Shown here one piece after another: positions 6,463-13,794 of a stretch of 28,088 nt of DNA. The notes under the pieces were generated by a model. It searched no databases. It had not been told where the DNA came from and saw nothing but the letters and a program-made list of their open reading frames with translations. Position numbers and translations under genes: made by a program. Positions within the stretch are counted from its first letter, which is position 1. The number at the start of each line of letters is the position of its first letter. The DNA comes from CAYPXN01 sp964414715 (GTDB lineage: Bacteria; UBA10199; JADFYH01): assembly GCA_964414715.1 (NCBI GenBank), contig CAYPXN010000109.1:1-28088 (forward strand), read 5' to 3'.

Positions 6463-9285
6463 ATGCAGATTGCACAACAAAAAATTTTCGAAATATTGAA
6501 AAAGGTAGAAAAGCCAGGTCGTTACTTGGGCAACGAGGTAAACGCATGTCACAAGGATCTTTCTCAAGTAGATCTCAAGATTGCGCTGATCATGCCCGAA
6601 ACTTATGAAATTGCTCAATCAAATCTGGGACTTCAGATTCTCTACGAAGTTGCCAATAAAATTCCCAATGTGGTGGCCGAACGTGTTTATGCACCTTGGG
6701 TGGATTTGGAAAAAGTATTACGTGAAGAGAAAGTTCCTTTGTTTTCTTTAGAGAGTAAAATTCCCCTCTCAGAATTTGACATTATTGGCATTAGTCTTCC
6801 TTATGAGCTTTCCTATACCAATATTTTAACCATGTTTGATTTGGCATCTATTCCGCGTTGGGCGAAGGATAGGAATTCTCTGTTTCCTCTGATTATCGGG
6901 GGTGGAAACCAGTCTTTTAATCCCGAACCCATTGCAGATTTTTTTGATGCTTTTGTGGTGGGCGATGGCGAAGAGGCTTTGGTAGAAATTATCGGAAAGA
7001 TTTTAAAATGGAAAGAGGGTGTCATTGCGAGTCCTGCGAAGCAGGGCGCGGCAATCTCGAGAGTATACTCGAGGGATCGCCACGTCACTGAAGCTCCTCG
7101 CGATGACAAATGCGATCTGCTACGAGAATTGTCTTCTATCCGCGGTGTATACGTCCCTTCATTTTTTGATATTAAATATAAAGAAGATCATACGATTGCA
7201 GCAATTCAACCTCTGTATCCTGATTACAAAGAAATTCGAAAAGCGATTGTAAAAGATTTGAATGAAGCACCTTTTCCGGTGAGTCCGGTGTTTCCCGCCA
7301 TAAAAACTATCCATGATCGTTTGGCGGTGGAAGTCCAAAGAGGCTGTGTCAGATCCTGCCGTTTTTGTCAGGCAGGTTATATTTATCGTCCCGAACGTCA
7401 GCGTTCTCCCGAAAAGGTTTTGGAATTAATTGATGAAGCGATGGGAAAAACAGGTTCCGAAGAAATATCGCTCTTGTCTCTTTCGGTCGGAGATTATGGC
7501 TGCTTGGTTCCCTTGGTAAAAGAATTATTCGACCGTTATGAAAAGAAAAAAGTATCGATTTCACTTCCCGCAACACGTACCGATACTTTTTCTCCCGAAG
7601 TAATTCAGCAAGTGAAGCGTGTTCGTAAAACCGGTTTTACGATTGCACCGGAAGCGGGAACTCCCCGAATGCGTCGGGTGATTAACAAGGGTAATTCGCG
7701 CGAAGATTTATATAAAACCGTTGAGAATATCTTTAGTGAAGATTGGCAGCTAATTAAGTTCTATTACATGTGTGGTTTGCCATTTGAAACCGAAGAAGAT
7801 TTGGCAGGAATAGTCGAAGAAGGTCATGGGGCTTTGCAAATTGGAAGAAAATATTCTCGTCGCGTGGCGATTAATCTCAATGTTTCGCCTCATGTGCCCA
7901 AACCTTTTACTCCTTTTCAGTGGGAAGCCCAGGATTCGATCGAAACGACCCGAAAAAAGATCTACTTTCTTAAAGATCGCATTCGTGATAGGGGAATTCA
8001 CTTCAAGTACCATGATTTTGAACAGAGTTATCTGGAAGGGGTATTTGCCCGCGGAGATCGTCGTCTTGCGAAAGCTATTGAACGAGCCTGGGAATTGGGA
8101 TGTCGTTTCGATGGATGGGATGAGTTCTTTGATTTGAAAAAATGGAAACAGGCATTTGAGGAAACAGGAATAGATCCGGATTTTTATGTTACCCGCGAAC
8201 GAAGCAAGGAAGAAATTCTTCCTTGGGATCATTTGTTTGTGGATTTGAAAAAAGAATTTTTGTGGCAAGAAAGAGAAAGGTCGCGACAAGAAGCCTTCAC
8301 ACATGATTGTTCCGTAGATAAATGCACGGTGTGTGGAATTTGCGACTATAAAAAGATTCAAGATATTAACTACAAGATTAACCCGGAAAACGGGGCGACT
8401 CTTCGTTATACGACGAGAGGACGTAAACTCTCTGAGCTGGATGAGCTTGTTCGTCAGCCTTGGAGAAAGAAACAAGATTCGTCATTGCGAGCGACTGAAA
8501 GGAGCGCGGCAATCCCGGGAGTGCAATCGCGGGATCACCAAGCCGGTTTCCAGCCTCCTCGTGATGACATCCAATTAGGAGAAAAAAATTTAACAGAGGA
8601 GAGTCGGGAGAATTCTGCGACTTCTTTCTCAAAGGTTTTTACAGTGCATCGTTGCCAGTTCACCAAGACGGGTGAGGCAGCCTTCCTGTCCCATCTTGAA
8701 ATTATGGGGGTTCTGAAGCGTGCTTTGTCACGCACGGGGGTGAAACTTCGATTTTCGGAAGGATATCATCCTCAACCCAAACTGGCTTTGGGTCAGCCGA
8801 CTCCCACGGGAGTGGAAAGTTTATCGGAGTATTTTGATATTGAAATCGAGGGAGAACTTGATTTCGATTTTGTTTCTCGGATGAACCAAACACTGCCGAG
8901 AGGACTTGAAGTTCTCAATGCAGTAAAATTGCAAACGGGAACTCCCTCTATCTCCGCGAGCATGGTGGGAATTGTTTGGAAGGTGGATTTGGGATATTGT
9001 TATCCCGGCGGAAGAGAGGCGCTCGAAGAGCGGCTTCGCTGGATGAAGTCCCAATCCCAATTGTTTGTGACTCGTCGGCGTGAAAAAGGAAGCAAAGAGG
9101 TGGATATTCGACCTTACCTTGATTCGGTCGAGTTGCTTTCAGAAGATTGTTTGTCTATTGTGACGAAAGTTTCCCCTCAAGGCTCCGCACGACCCCAAGA
9201 GATTCTGCAACATCTACTAGAAAAACCTGAAGAGAAGATGATGAAACGCATTCGCGTGACGAAGTTGAATTCCCTGCATCAATAG
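6463..9285 (+). CDS. Fused B12-binding-type radical SAM protein (TIGR03960) and TIGR03936/DUF2344 protein
   Basis: 940 aa from ATG 6463. Residues 1-185 form a B12-binding-like Rossmann domain (LKIALIMPETYEIAQSN...GDGEEALVEI). The radical SAM core follows with the [4Fe-4S] cluster motif CVRSCRFC (Cys295, 299, 302) and a further Cys-rich segment CSVDKCTVCGIC near 610-622. The C-terminus (about 726-940) is the DUF2344 domain (FTKTGEAAFLSHLEIMGVLKRALSRTG, LRFSEGYHPQPKLALGQP). The function of this pair is not established; it is commonly found beside RNase G and rplU, suggesting RNA or ribosome modification. ATG 6463 is preferred because AAGGAAG (6445-6451) precedes it and MQIAQQKIFEILKKVEKPGRY fits the family; residues from the upstream ATG 6391 are encoded by a hairpin repeat. 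Two translated palindromes occur at 7021-7107 and 8481-8568. RNase G follows after 2 bp. Confidence 0.93.
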   Translation: MQIAQQKIFEILKKVEKPGRYLGNEVNACHKDLSQVDLKIALIMPETYEIAQSNLGLQILYEVANKIPNVVAERVYAPWVDLEKVLREEKVPLFSLESKIPLSEFDIIGISLPYELSYTNILTMFDLASIPRWAKDRNSLFPLIIGGGNQSFNPEPIADFFDAFVVGDGEEALVEIIGKILKWKEGVIASPAKQGAAISRVYSRDRHVTEAPRDDKCDLLRELSSIRGVYVPSFFDIKYKEDHTIAAIQPLYPDYKEIRKAIVKDLNEAPFPVSPVFPAIKTIHDRLAVEVQRGCVRSCRFCQAGYIYRPERQRSPEKVLELIDEAMGKTGSEEISLLSLSVGDYGCLVPLVKELFDRYEKKKVSISLPATRTDTFSPEVIQQVKRVRKTGFTIAPEAGTPRMRRVINKGNSREDLYKTVENIFSEDWQLIKFYYMCGLPFETEEDLAGIVEEGHGALQIGRKYSRRVAINLNVSPHVPKPFTPFQWEAQDSIETTRKKIYFLKDRIRDRGIHFKYHDFEQSYLEGVFARGDRRLAKAIERAWELGCRFDGWDEFFDLKKWKQAFEETGIDPDFYVTRERSKEEILPWDHLFVDLKKEFLWQERERSRQEAFTHDCSVDKCTVCGICDYKKIQDINYKINPENGATLRYTTRGRKLSELDELVRQPWRKKQDSSLRATERSAAIPGVQSRDHQAGFQPPRDDIQLGEKNLTEESRENSATSFSKVFTVHRCQFTKTGEAAFLSHLEIMGVLKRALSRTGVKLRFSEGYHPQPKLALGQPTPTGVESLSEYFDIEIEGELDFDFVSRMNQTLPRGLEVLNAVKLQTGTPSISASMVGIVWKVDLGYCYPGGREALEERLRWMKSQSQLFVTRRREKGSKEVDIRPYLDSVELLSEDCLSIVTKVSPQGSARPQEILQHLLEKPEEKMMKRIRVTKLNSLHQ
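7021..7107. repeat. Translated palindromic repeat (type C) inside the radical SAM gene, copy 1
   Basis: Outer arms gtcattgcgag (7021-7031) and ctcgcgatgac (7097-7107) pair fully with one G-U. An inner palindrome ctcgag-agtata-ctcgag forms a second hairpin. At 87 bp it equals 29 codons and keeps the frame, adding residues 187-215 (VIASPAKQGAAISRVYS...), which look unlike the family. In other reading frames it encodes the familiar spurious peptide ending SLKLLAMT, a sign of this dispersed repeat class. It separates the B12-like domain from the radical SAM core. Confidence 0.85.
8481..8568. repeat. Translated palindromic repeat (type C) inside the radical SAM gene, copy 2
   Basis: Outer arms gtcattgcgag (8481-8491) and ctcgtgatgac (8558-8568) pair fully with two G-U pairs. 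The core (gcgcggcaatcccggga, gcgggatc) matches copy 1 in layout but is diverged. It is translated as ...SLRATERSAAIPGVQSRDH... within the linker between the Cys-rich segment and the DUF2344 domain. Unlike copy 1, its length of 88 bp is not a multiple of three, so flanking bases must have changed too. Confidence 0.85.
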
Positions 9286-9287
9286 AT

Positions 9288-10913
9288 ATGTCAAAAGAAT
9301 TAATTGTGAACGTTACCGGCGATGAAGCCCGTGTAGCTTATTTGGAAAACGGAGTACTTTCCGAGGTTTTTGTAGAACGCTCCAAGGATGTGGGAATAGT
9401 GGGCAACATCTACAAGGGAAAAGTACAACGTGTTTTACCGGGAATGAATGCGGCCTTTGTGGAAATCGGCCATGAGAAGGCGGCATTTCTTTATGTGACG
9501 GATTTCAGCCAAGAAATAAAGGATGTTGAAGAAGATGAGGATGAAAATCCCGCTGAAAATAATCCTTCCCCTGAAGTAACGGATGAAATTTCGGTTTCAG
9601 AGCCATTGGAAGAGATGCCAGAAGATGTTCTTCCTCCGGAAGAGATGGAAGATGAGGATGAAAATTCTTCTGAAGGTAAGCCAGCTATCAGGAGACGTTA
9701 TCGTTGGGGAGGACGAGCGCCTATTCAGAATCTTCTCAAACCCGGCCAGGAAATTTTGGTTCAGGTGACACGAGCTCCCCTGGGAACAAAGGGGGCACGG
9801 ATTACATCCCATATTTCGATTCCCGGACGTTATCTGGTTTTTATGCCTACCTGGAACAAGTTGGGAGTTTCGAAAAAAATCGGTACTTTTGAGGAAAGAA
9901 AAAGACTTCGAGAAATTTTAAGAAAACTCAAGCCTGAGCGCGGAGGTTTTATTGTCAGAACCGCTGCAGAAGGAGCCTCAGCAGAGGAACTTGAAAAAGA
10001 TGTAAATTTTCTGGTGAAAGTTTGGGGAGATATTCTCAAAAAAAGCGATCCAGCCAAAGCCCCTGTGTTGGTTCAGCCGGAGTTGGATGTGTTGTTGAGG
10101 GCAATTCGTGATTTGTATGGTTCGGGAATAGATAAGATCGTGATTGATGATAAGAATGAGTTTGAAAAAATCAAGCAATTCGCAGAACATTTTACTCCCG
10201 AATTAAGTGATCACATTCATCTTCATTCAGAAGCGGTGCCCGTGTTTGACCGTTATGGAATTGAGTCGGAACTCAATCGGGCATTGGGAAAAAAAGTTTG
10301 GCTAAAAAGTGGCGGTTACCTGATTATTGAACAGACCGAAGCGTTAACCACGATCGATGTGAATACAGGACGATTTGTGGGTAAGAAGAGTCTGGAAGAA
10401 ACCATTCTTAAAAATAATCTCGAGGCAGTATCAGAAATTGCCTATCAGTTGAGAATCCGAAACTTGGGTGGAATTATTATTCTCGATTTCATCGATATGG
10501 AAAAAAGGGGTAATCGAAATGCGGTTTACAATGCCTTGATGGAAGCGTTGAAAGGGGACCGAGCTAAAACCACCATTACCAAGATTAGTGATTTGGGTTT
10601 GATTGAAATGACTCGTAAAAGAGCCAGAGAGAGTTTGTCTCGGCTTTTATGTGAAGGATGTCCCTATTGTGAGGGGCGAGGTTATGTAAAGTCACCGATA
10701 ACGGTAGTTTATGAGATTTTTCGCCAAATTCGCCGAGAAGCGACCTATTTTGGAGACAAAAAGGTCAATTTATACGTCAATCCGAGGGTTTTTGCTCTAT
10801 TATTGAATGGAGAAAGAGGGGAGCTGGAAGTTTTGGAGAAGAAAATAGGAAAGAGAATTGAAGTTCAATCCAAAGAAAACTATCATATTGAACAGTTTAA
10901 CTTGGAGTTTTAG
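9288..10913 (+). CDS. rng: Ribonuclease G/E family endoribonuclease
   Basis: 541-aa cytoplasmic endonuclease that cleaves single-stranded A/U-rich RNA and matures rRNA. The N-terminal S1 domain (about residues 36-178: IYKGKVQRVLPGMNAAFVEIG...LVQVTRAPLGTKGARITSHI) is interrupted by an acidic Glu/Asp/Pro-rich insert (residues about 79-131). The DNase I-like catalytic domain carries the two magnesium-binding Asp, D357 in TTIDVNTGRFVG and D400 in IIILDFIDM. CPYC at 458-461 is the zinc-link that joins subunits. It ends shortly after this region with no long degradosome scaffold, so it is RNase G-like in architecture. It starts 2 bp after the radical SAM gene, as in other genomes with this gene order, and no clear Shine-Dalgarno is visible, so translational coupling is likely. 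Confidence 0.95.
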   Translation: MSKELIVNVTGDEARVAYLENGVLSEVFVERSKDVGIVGNIYKGKVQRVLPGMNAAFVEIGHEKAAFLYVTDFSQEIKDVEEDEDENPAENNPSPEVTDEISVSEPLEEMPEDVLPPEEMEDEDENSSEGKPAIRRRYRWGGRAPIQNLLKPGQEILVQVTRAPLGTKGARITSHISIPGRYLVFMPTWNKLGVSKKIGTFEERKRLREILRKLKPERGGFIVRTAAEGASAEELEKDVNFLVKVWGDILKKSDPAKAPVLVQPELDVLLRAIRDLYGSGIDKIVIDDKNEFEKIKQFAEHFTPELSDHIHLHSEAVPVFDRYGIESELNRALGKKVWLKSGGYLIIEQTEALTTIDVNTGRFVGKKSLEETILKNNLEAVSEIAYQLRIRNLGGIIILDFIDMEKRGNRNAVYNALMEALKGDRAKTTITKISDLGLIEMTRKRARESLSRLLCEGCPYCEGRGYVKSPITVVYEIFRQIRREATYFGDKKVNLYVNPRVFALLLNGERGELEVLEKKIGKRIEVQSKENYHIEQFNLEF

Positions 10914-11002
10914 TGTAAGAATAGATCTCTCTTCCTCGAGCAGAGGGGAATTTGATCGAACAATGTGAGAAAATGCTGGCCGAGGTCTTCTTGATAAATC
11001 TC

Positions 11003-11029
11003 TTGACGTCTGGGTGGAGGCAGTATAAA
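11003..11029 (+). promoter_or_regulatory. Probable sigma-70-type promoter for rplU-rpmA
   Basis: TTGACG (11003-11008) and TATAAA (11024-11029) are separated by 15 bp, slightly short of the usual 17. They lie 33 bp upstream of the rplU start in a 148-bp gap that has no other obvious content. The assignment rests on consensus matching only. Confidence 0.5.
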
Positions 11030-11061
11030 AAGCCCAACCTCGCAAAACTAAAGGATTTTAT

Positions 11062-11373
11062 ATGTACGCAATTATTCAAACTGGTGGAAAGCAATATAAA
11101 GTAAAAGAAGGCGATCGTTTGAAGGTGGAAAAAATCCCCGGAGAAGAAGGTCAGGCCGTTAATTTCAAAAGAGTGTTATTGTTAAGTAACAATGAAGATA
11201 TTAAAGTGGGAACTCCTTTGTTGGACAATGCCAGTGTGGAAGCTGAAATTTTGAAAAACGGGAAAGATAAAAAGATTCTTGTTTTCAAAAAGAAGCGTCG
11301 TAAAGGTTATGCCAAAAAACAAGGGCATCGTCAGGAATTTACGGAAGTAAAAATTTTAAAAATTCAAGCATAA
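11062..11373 (+). CDS. rplU: 50S ribosomal protein L21
   Basis: 103-aa ribosomal protein of the large subunit that binds 23S rRNA. The sequence has the standard L21 start MYAIIQTGGKQYKVKEGDRL and the basic C-terminal signature KKKRRKGYAKKQGHRQEFTEVKI; its length is typical. A Shine-Dalgarno-like aaagga lies about 7 bases upstream, and a probable promoter is placed at 11003-11029. L27 follows in the usual rplU-rpmA order, but the spacer between them is almost entirely a 28-bp palindromic repeat. Confidence 0.98.
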   Translation: MYAIIQTGGKQYKVKEGDRLKVEKIPGEEGQAVNFKRVLLLSNNEDIKVGTPLLDNASVEAEILKNGKDKKILVFKKKRRKGYAKKQGHRQEFTEVKILKIQA

Positions 11374-11377
11374 GAGG

Positions 11378-11405
11378 GTAGGGGCGCAGCATACTGCGCC
11401 CGTAC
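11378..11405. repeat. 28-bp palindrome (type B) between rplU and rpmA
   Basis: gtaggggcgcag-cata-ctgcgcccgtac: a 12-bp-arm hairpin with one mismatch (cccc versus cccg) starting 4 bp after the rplU stop. It is nearly identical (27 of 28 bases) to the palindrome at 12763-12790. GTAGGGGCGCA... palindromes are known as dispersed repeats in many bacterial genomes. Confidence 0.9.
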
Positions 11406-11412
11406 GAGATGT

Positions 11413-11679
11413 ATGGCAACAAAGAAAGCGGGCGGTTCGTCCAAAAACGGAAGAGATTCGAATGGCCAGCGCAGAGGCGTAAAAAGCTTCGGTGGTCAAC
11501 ATATTCATGCAGGTACGATTATTGTAAGACAAGTCGGAACCAAGATTCATCCAGGTCTTAATGTGGGCGTGGGTAAAGATTGGACCTTGTTTGCAAAAAT
11601 CACTGGCGTGGTGAAATTTGAACGTTTGGGTCGTGATCGTAAAAAGGTGAGTGTATTGCCTTTGGAAGCACAGGCCTAA
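11413..11679 (+). CDS. rpmA: 50S ribosomal protein L27
   Basis: 88-aa ribosomal protein whose N-terminal tail reaches the peptidyl transferase centre. The family start MATKKAGGSSKNGRDSNGQR and the segments GGQHIHAGTIIVRQVGTKIHPG and VGVGKDWTLFAKITGVV fix the identity and the start. The start codon is the family start, without the N-terminal cleavage extension seen in some Firmicutes. No Shine-Dalgarno is visible: the base before the start region is taken up by the type B palindrome, leaving only gagatgt between repeat and ATG. A strong terminator follows 34 bp after the stop. Confidence 0.98.
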   Translation: MATKKAGGSSKNGRDSNGQRRGVKSFGGQHIHAGTIIVRQVGTKIHPGLNVGVGKDWTLFAKITGVVKFERLGRDRKKVSVLPLEAQA

Positions 11680-11713
11680 ATTTCTTTTATAATTTTGTTT
11701 TTGATATAGAATG

Positions 11714-11745
11714 ATGCCTCTAGGAAACTAGAGGCATTTTTATTT
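11714..11745 (+). terminator. Rho-independent terminator after rpmA, overlapping the obgE leader
   Basis: A perfect 9-bp stem atgcctcta/tagaggcat (11714-11722 and 11729-11737) with loop ggaaac is followed by a T-rich tract running to 11745. The tract ends one base before the obgE start codon (11747), so this is both the end of the rplU-rpmA transcript and a possible attenuator. The only Shine-Dalgarno-like bases for obgE (agagg, 11730-11734) lie in the 3' arm of the stem. Confidence 0.85.
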
Positions 11746-11746
11746 T

Positions 11747-12766
11747 ATGCGTTTTATCGACGAAGCGAAAATTTTTCTCAAGGCGGGCAACGGTGGAAAT
11801 GGTTGTATTTCTTTCCGTCGTGAAGCCCATGAACCTCACGGAGGACCCGATGGCGGTGATGGGGGACGTGGCGGGAGCATTGTTTTTAGGGCAAATCCCC
11901 AGCTGTCGACTCTTGCCGATTTTCGTTATCGTCGTGAATTCAAGGCGGAGCGTGGTGAACATGGTCGCGGAAAAGACCAGTATGGTAAATCCGGGAACGA
12001 TGTAATTATTCAAGTGCCGGTCGGTACGATTATCAAGGATGAGGAGAGTGACGAAGTTTTAGTAGATCTTTCGAATCCTGGTGAGGAATTTGTAGCGGTG
12101 AAGGGCGGTCGCGGAGGGAGAGGAAACATCCATTTTAAAAGTTCAACCAACCGTGCCCCACGCCGTGCAGATCCCGGTGAAGCAGGTGAAGAACGTCATG
12201 TAACTTTAGAACTGAAACTTTTGGCAGACGTGAGTTTGATTGGAAAACCCAATGCGGGAAAATCGACTTTGCTTTCGGTGATTACCCATGCGCGTCCCAA
12301 AATTGCAGATTATCCTTTTACCACTCTCACTCCGGTGTTGGGAGTGGTCGAAGGAGTTCAAATTCCGGGTAAAGGTTGGAAAGAGCTTCCTTCTTTTACG
12401 GTGGCAGATATTCCAGGTCTGATTGAAGGAGCACATGCAGGGGCGGGTTTGGGTCATCAATTTTTGAAACACATTGAACGGACCCGAGTATTTTTGCATT
12501 TAATTGATGCTTCCGATGAAACGCAGGATGTTCTTGAGGCTTACGAAGAAATCCGAAAAGAACTGAAGGCCTATAATCCTGCTTTCATGAAAAGGCCGGA
12601 ATGGATATTATTGAGTAAGATTGAAATCGCTCAGGATAAAAAGCTTTTGCAGAAAATCAAAAAGACTTTCGAGAAAAAAAAGAAAAAAGTGTTTTTAGTT
12701 TCCTCTGCAACCGGTGAAGGTTTGAAAGACTTGGTGCAAGAATTGGCGGAGTTTTTGAAGAGGTAG
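11747..12766 (+). CDS. obgE: Obg family GTPase (50S assembly, stress)
   Basis: 339-aa GTPase associated with late 50S subunit assembly and growth control. The Obg fold is glycine-rich (MRFIDEAKIFLKAGNGGNGC, GGPDGGDGGRGGS; residues 1-158). The G domain has G1 GKPNAGKST (166-174), switch I PFTTLTPVLGVV and G3 DIPGLIEGA (221-229). The G4 segment reads LLSKIEIAQD where most Obg proteins have NKxD, so the Asn and Asp are Ser290 and Glu293. The start at 11747 is fixed by the conserved N-terminus, yet no free Shine-Dalgarno exists since the preceding bases form a terminator hairpin. No long C-terminal acidic extension is present. The stop codon TAG is part of the type B palindrome (gTAGgggcgcag). 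Confidence 0.97.
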   Translation: MRFIDEAKIFLKAGNGGNGCISFRREAHEPHGGPDGGDGGRGGSIVFRANPQLSTLADFRYRREFKAERGEHGRGKDQYGKSGNDVIIQVPVGTIIKDEESDEVLVDLSNPGEEFVAVKGGRGGRGNIHFKSSTNRAPRRADPGEAGEERHVTLELKLLADVSLIGKPNAGKSTLLSVITHARPKIADYPFTTLTPVLGVVEGVQIPGKGWKELPSFTVADIPGLIEGAHAGAGLGHQFLKHIERTRVFLHLIDASDETQDVLEAYEEIRKELKAYNPAFMKRPEWILLSKIEIAQDKKLLQKIKKTFEKKKKKVFLVSSATGEGLKDLVQELAEFLKR

Positions 12767-12790
12767 GGGCGCAGCATGCTGCGCCCGTAC
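12763..12790. repeat. 28-bp palindrome (type B) between obgE and proB
   Basis: gtaggggcgcagcatgctgcgcccgtac is a hairpin with a CATG centre, identical to 11378-11405 except for one base in the loop. It contains the obgE stop codon (12764-12766) and an in-frame ATG for proB (12776) that is probably not used. Confidence 0.9.
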
Positions 12791-12799
12791 AAAATCAAA

Positions 12800-13609
12800 A
12801 TGAATCGTTTAAAATATCGTTCTCTCATCAAAAAATCAAAAATTTGGGTGATCAAGATTGGCAGTTCCATTCTTACTCAAAGCAAAGGAGCTCCCGATCC
12901 TAAAGTTTTTGCACGCCTTGCAAAGGAAGTAGCCCAACTCCGAAAATCCGGGAAAAAAGTGATTCTCGTTTCTTCCGGCGCCATTGCGTGCGGCATGCAT
13001 AAGATGAGTTTGAAAAAGAAGCCGACTCACATTGCCCAGAAACAAGCTATTGCAGCGGCGGGCCAGATCAAACTGATGGATTTATATGCGGATGTTTTTG
13101 CAAAGCATCGCTTAGGCATTGCCCAAATTCTTTTGACCAAAGAAGATATTGTGAATCGTGGACGTTCACTGAATGCTCGTCATGCCATTCATGAATTGCT
13201 CCGCTACGGGTTTATTCCCATCATCAATGAAAACGATACAGTTGCGGTCGATGAAATCAAGGTGGGAGATAATGATAATTTGTCTGCCTATGTGGCACAT
13301 TTAGCAGAAGCGAATTTGCTGGTGATTCTTACAGATCAAGAGGGAGTTTATACGGGCGATCCTCGTGTGAATAAAAAAGCCCAGAAAATTTCCCTGATTG
13401 AAAATATTAATAAAAAGATTCGTAATCATGCTTTTGATACAAAAGGTAAAAGTACGACAGGTGGAATGATTACAAAAATTCAGGCCGCCGAGAAAGCAGC
13501 TCGTTTTGGGGTGGTTACGGTGATCGCCTCCGGTAAAAAAGCCGGAACTTTAACTGCCATTGCAGGGGGAAAAGAAGAAGGAACCTTGATTCTTCCAAGG
13601 AAACGGTAG
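12800..13609 (+). CDS. proB: Glutamate 5-kinase, short form without PUA domain
   Basis: Phosphorylates L-glutamate with ATP, the first step of proline synthesis. About 269 aa: the amino-acid kinase fold is complete, with WVIKIGSSILT (ATP loop), VILVSSGAIACGM, IAAAGQIKLMDLYADVF, ENDTVAVDEIKVGDNDNLSA (substrate site), LLVILTDQEGVYTGDPR and KGKSTTGGMITKIQAAEKA. The PUA domain of about 100 aa seen in E. coli ProB is absent, as in many bacteria with short forms. ATG 12800 (MNRLKYRS) is chosen; the upstream ATG 12776 lies in a palindromic repeat. No Shine-Dalgarno is obvious. Its stop codon lies in the left arm of the next long palindrome, and proA follows after it; the two enzymes usually form a complex to channel unstable glutamyl phosphate. 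Confidence 0.95.
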   Translation: MNRLKYRSLIKKSKIWVIKIGSSILTQSKGAPDPKVFARLAKEVAQLRKSGKKVILVSSGAIACGMHKMSLKKKPTHIAQKQAIAAAGQIKLMDLYADVFAKHRLGIAQILLTKEDIVNRGRSLNARHAIHELLRYGFIPIINENDTVAVDEIKVGDNDNLSAYVAHLAEANLLVILTDQEGVYTGDPRVNKKAQKISLIENINKKIRNHAFDTKGKSTTGGMITKIQAAEKAARFGVVTVIASGKKAGTLTAIAGGKEEGTLILPRKR

Positions 13610-13744
13610 TGATGCAGTTTCCTTTCGTGTTCCCTCGGATTCGCCGTAAGGGACCCCATTTAATTATTTTGAGAGGGTTTTTAATTTTTATATCGTGATT
13701 TTTGCAGCTCACTCGTCCACACTTAAGGAAACCGCATCACTACC
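13605..13744. repeat. Long palindromic element between proB and proA (type A)
   Basis: The 20-base arms 13605-13624 (ggtagtgatgcagtttcctt) and 13725-13744 pair at 19 of 20 positions; the left arm contains the proB TAG stop. After a 2-base internal loop, gtgt/acac extends the stem. Inside, ccctcggattcgccgtaaggg (about 13632-13652) forms a further hairpin, and an AT-rich segment fills the rest. The arm sequence occurs at no other type A element in the window. Confidence 0.8.
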
Positions 13745-13794
13745 TGAAAAATCCCCTACTTGACCCTTTTGATTTCATTATTTAAGCTAAGAAA

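Noticed and set aside
7019..7252. A small gene encoding MSLRVLRSRARQSREYTRG... and a similar frame at 8333-8578
   Set aside because: These are spurious frames that read the gtcattgcgag repeat (the familiar ...LLAMT peptides) within the radical SAM gene.
7750..8475. A 241-codon open frame on the minus strand
   Set aside because: It lies entirely opposite the conserved radical SAM coding region and has no recognisable domain.
12776..12799. Start of proB at ATG 12776
   Set aside because: This ATG is inside the 28-bp palindrome; ATG 12800 gives the expected family N-terminus.
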